A stretch of DNA of 64,000 nt, taken from contig JBBMOL010000065.1 of NCBI GenBank assembly GCA_037954665.1, forward strand, positions 1,302,001-1,366,000, read 5' to 3'. Position 1 is the stretch's first letter. Every line of letters starts with the position of its first letter. This document shows positions 60,930 to 64,000 of this stretch, one piece after another. The position numbers and the translations under genes are program-made. Origin of the DNA: Laguncularia racemosa. Taxonomy: Eukaryota > Streptophyta > Magnoliopsida > Myrtales > Combretaceae. The notes beneath the pieces were generated by a model, which saw only the letters and a program-made list of their open reading frames with translations, had not been told where the DNA came from and ran no database searches.

Positions 60930-63900
60930 AATTAAATAAACACCATAAAATATCCTCTCTATATTTTACTAATTTTTAATTGTACTTTTAAATTGAAATT
61001 AAAATTTGATCTTTTTTTATTTTAGACACATGGCTACTAGTTAATTATAATGCAAAATCATTATGATGTATAGCAAAAGAAGTAAGAGGAAAATAACAAT
61101 AAAAATATAAAAATTTTATGAAACTTAATGTTTTTTAAATGTTTCTTGAAAGCTAAATTAATTTAGTATAAGCACCCTCTAAGCATGATTTAAAAATGAA
61201 AAGTATGATTATTCACTTTACTGAATGAAAGGAAAATGAAATTGTTGTTATCTTTTTATTACATAAAATGGGCTTATTATGTCATTTACGTAATACAAAC
61301 AGTTATTCAGCTAATCAAAATACTATAAATAGTTATTCATACGTTTTGATTCCCAAAACCACCCTTTTCCTTTTCTTTTTCCTTCACTTCTACTAGTTAT
61401 CACGGTAATTGTTTCTATTATTTTGTGCCATAACATTAAAGAATTTAATAGTTTTAAATATAACAATCCTAGAAGAAAAAAAGTACGAAAAAACAATTCT
61501 CACATAATGGATGTGTCTTGACATCACAACAAATATAGTAAACAAAAGGAAATACAACAACCAAACCCTTAGTAATCATTTCATCAATTGATTTTAGTTA
61601 TTCAAACATGTATCAAACCAATAAGTAAATTAAGAATGTTTAAGAATCATATTGCACACCATTAACAAAATACCAAGAAATCTATAAATAAACACAATAA
61701 GTATTCACACTTATCTACTCAACAAAGGCTAATATTTCCTGTAACTGTCTCTTCATCTATTAGAAGGCCAAACTATGCCTTCACATCCTATAGAGGGATT
61801 GTGGCCTCTTGATGAGCCATATGAAATTTATGTGTGTTAAGCCTTCACCTCTCTTTTAAGGTAGTAAGCAAGTACCAATCCAACTATATGAAGAATAGAC
61901 AGTTAAGTCCAAAAAACCAGCCTACTTGAAGTAGGATATTATGTGCAAATCAAGTGGAATGGTCTCCTTTGTACATTGTAGTGATAATTTGTTATGTTGC
62001 ACTGCCATTAAGTTACTTCCCATATTTATAAAAGTTGCAAGGATAAGTATTACTTAAAGAAAAGGAAAAAAAAAAACAAAACAAAAAGGATATAGAAATG
62101 CTATGTTAAATATCTATCCATCCTATACAACTTCCAAAACATGTGTATCCTACTAGGTAAAAATTGATCTATCAATAGGTTTAGGCTTTATCTAAGCTAC
62201 AAAATGTGTTAAAACCTAGAAAGGGCATATATGTGATCTAGTTTAAACAATTGTATAAAGAATGTTAAACACATAAAACAAGCACATCACATGCATTCAA
62301 TGTAGCTACATATCTTACATTAGTATTTCTCTAAAACATTTTTTCTATTGTAGCCTTTCTTTTCACATAGGATGCACATATTTTTATTTGTAGACTCTTT
62401 AATGTCCCTATCCATGTGATACCTTTTTACCTAAGCCAATGGATTCCACATAAAAGTGATGTCATACCAGAAGAATGGCAAGTCAACTAGTGGTCATTTA
62501 AGCTAATCTCTAAAAGAAAAGAAGATAATCTAATTACAATTCAACCTAAGTGTCTATCTATACCAAGTGCCTTTGGTCACCAAACTACCGACTCTCAAAC
62601 ATATTGCTATAATACAAATATGTGAGCAAGTGATCTTACACATTTATCATTAGTTACACATGCATGTATGATTCTTAAAGTCAACAGTTTAGGCCATTCT
62701 TCCTTTATGTGCACTTTTTTGCATATCAACTTCTTGTTAGAACCTCAAATATGTTGCTTGTCTTATCACCTTGTGCATGTTAGCCCTTTGTTTCCATTTT
62801 TAACCACCTTTGAGGCACATTTTGTCAATATTTTCTTACCTACTAATGGAGCTGCCAGTTATCGATTGCTACTTTTATATGCCTTTCTCAAAGTGTTTAA
62901 CATGGTCATGGAAAGTCTTCTTACTTATTGCTACCATTAATAAGCTTTGAGATCTTCATAATGAAATTATAGCTCTAAATAATATTTATCATCACATAAT
63001 TAAATTGACAAAAACTATCATAAGCAAGTGTCCATCAATGTATGATTATATTATTAAACCAATTTGGTGTATCTCCTTTACTCTTTTCAAATCATTCATA
63101 AATGCTCAAACTTACATAACTATCTTTGTAGTCCGGCAGTTGATAATAATCTCTTGTATTGCATTTTTTGTAGGCCCTGTTAAAGTTGTTTACAAAATTT
63201 TGCAAATAAAACCTCCACAAATTATGGTTGCCCACTATGTGTAGTATTAACTACAAAATTGAACCTACATTGTCAATAAAATACAAGACAAATAGTTTTC
63301 ACATTCTGACTCACTATATGTTTCTTTAAGTTATGTAGAAGTCATCCGTATGTTTCAATTTACTCTTCATTCATTAAGAGAAATGTCAAAGAAACTATGC
63401 AATTGTTTCCATCTAAATCAACAACTTGCAACCATACTTTCCATATGATTATATACTATCAATAATGGGGCCTTGTAGTACTTAAAACCCCCATGTATAG
63501 ATTGAATTATAAAACCCGCTTGAAAATCATCTTTCTAACATGTAAACATTCCATTTTTTCCATTTCCTTTTTTGAGTTTCAATCTAAGGTAGTTCCCTTT
63601 AGTCAAAGGCATATATATACATATATAAGAAGAAGAAGAAGGAGAAAAAAGAAAGGAAAAAAAAAGAGAGAAAGAGAGAGATAAATAGAAAAAATCCAAC
63701 AAAATAAGAAAATTGGAAAAAAAATAAAAAATATAAAAAACACAAAAGTAAAGATAAAGCTTATCTAGAGTTTAAAAAAAAAGTGTTTTGAGGTGAAAAT
63801 TAAATTTGCACAATAAAAAATAATTTTTAAAGTTAAAATATACATATGCGTTTTAGTGGTTTTTAAGTTTTAGTTTAAAGGTACTTATATTATTAAAAAT

Positions 63901-64000
63901 TAAAATTTCAAGTCCAACCTAACTTGCTCTTTATTAAAGGTATATACTAATGTCAATTTAAGTGAAATGTGATTTCAAACAATCCCCCAATTAAACTTAA
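60930..64000. other. AT-rich intergenic DNA, no gene seen
   Basis: No convincing frame or repeat on either strand. Frames at 62,668-62,940, 63,005-63,244 and 63,493-63,684 show no motif; the last runs into a purine-rich tract of AAG, GGA and GA repeats at 63,626-63,682. Confidence 0.4.

Overview
The window is AT-rich nuclear DNA of a flowering plant, most likely a eudicot. The evidence is canonical GT-AG introns, a plant-style dynein light chain gene, and large Ty3 elements of the Tat/Ogre kind. Nothing in it is bacterial or organellar. I cannot name the species.

Layout. (1) 1-4.7 kb: the decayed 3' half of a Ty3 chromovirus-like element on the + strand. A second LTR element with a 5-bp target duplication (706-1916) is inserted in its reverse transcriptase. 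(2) 4.7-10.75 kb: old non-coding repeats. These are a dispersed repeat that recurs at 45.7 kb, a MULE-like element with long terminal inverted repeats, and a small foldback. (3) 10,756-44,381: a nest of three Tat/Ogre-type LTR retrotransposons, all on the - strand. E1 is the host. E2 (19,073-33,799) and E3 (34,732-43,726) are each inserted into the 5' LTR of E1, splitting it into three pieces. All three insertions are bounded by 5-bp target duplications: AATAC, AACGT and GCGAT/ACGAT. (4) 44.4-49.3 kb: an AT-microsatellite tandem array, the second copy of the dispersed repeat, and a tandem duplication. (5) 49.3-64 kb: the genic end. It holds two protein genes on the - strand, an LC8-type dynein light chain (291 aa, two exons) and a conserved protein that I do not recognise (418 aa, four exons), with AT-rich intergenic DNA around them.

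How the nest works. E2 still shows the whole Tat/Ogre gene set, broken by stops: ORF1 (resembling the plant DUF7745/mobile-domain family), gag, protease, reverse transcriptase, RNase H and integrase. E1 and E3 have the same LTR ends, the same primer-binding site with the same 3-nt spacer, the same polypurine tract, the same ~80-bp tandem array before the 3' LTR, and ORF1. They lack gag and pol. They therefore look like non-autonomous partners mobilised by an E2-like relative while keeping ORF1.

Points I find most worth checking: a tRNA-like A-box/B-box module in all six LTRs, in the sense orientation; retention of ORF1 in elements without gag-pol; a deletion in the E2 5' LTR that removes its TATA box; and TG...TA termini on both E3 LTRs.
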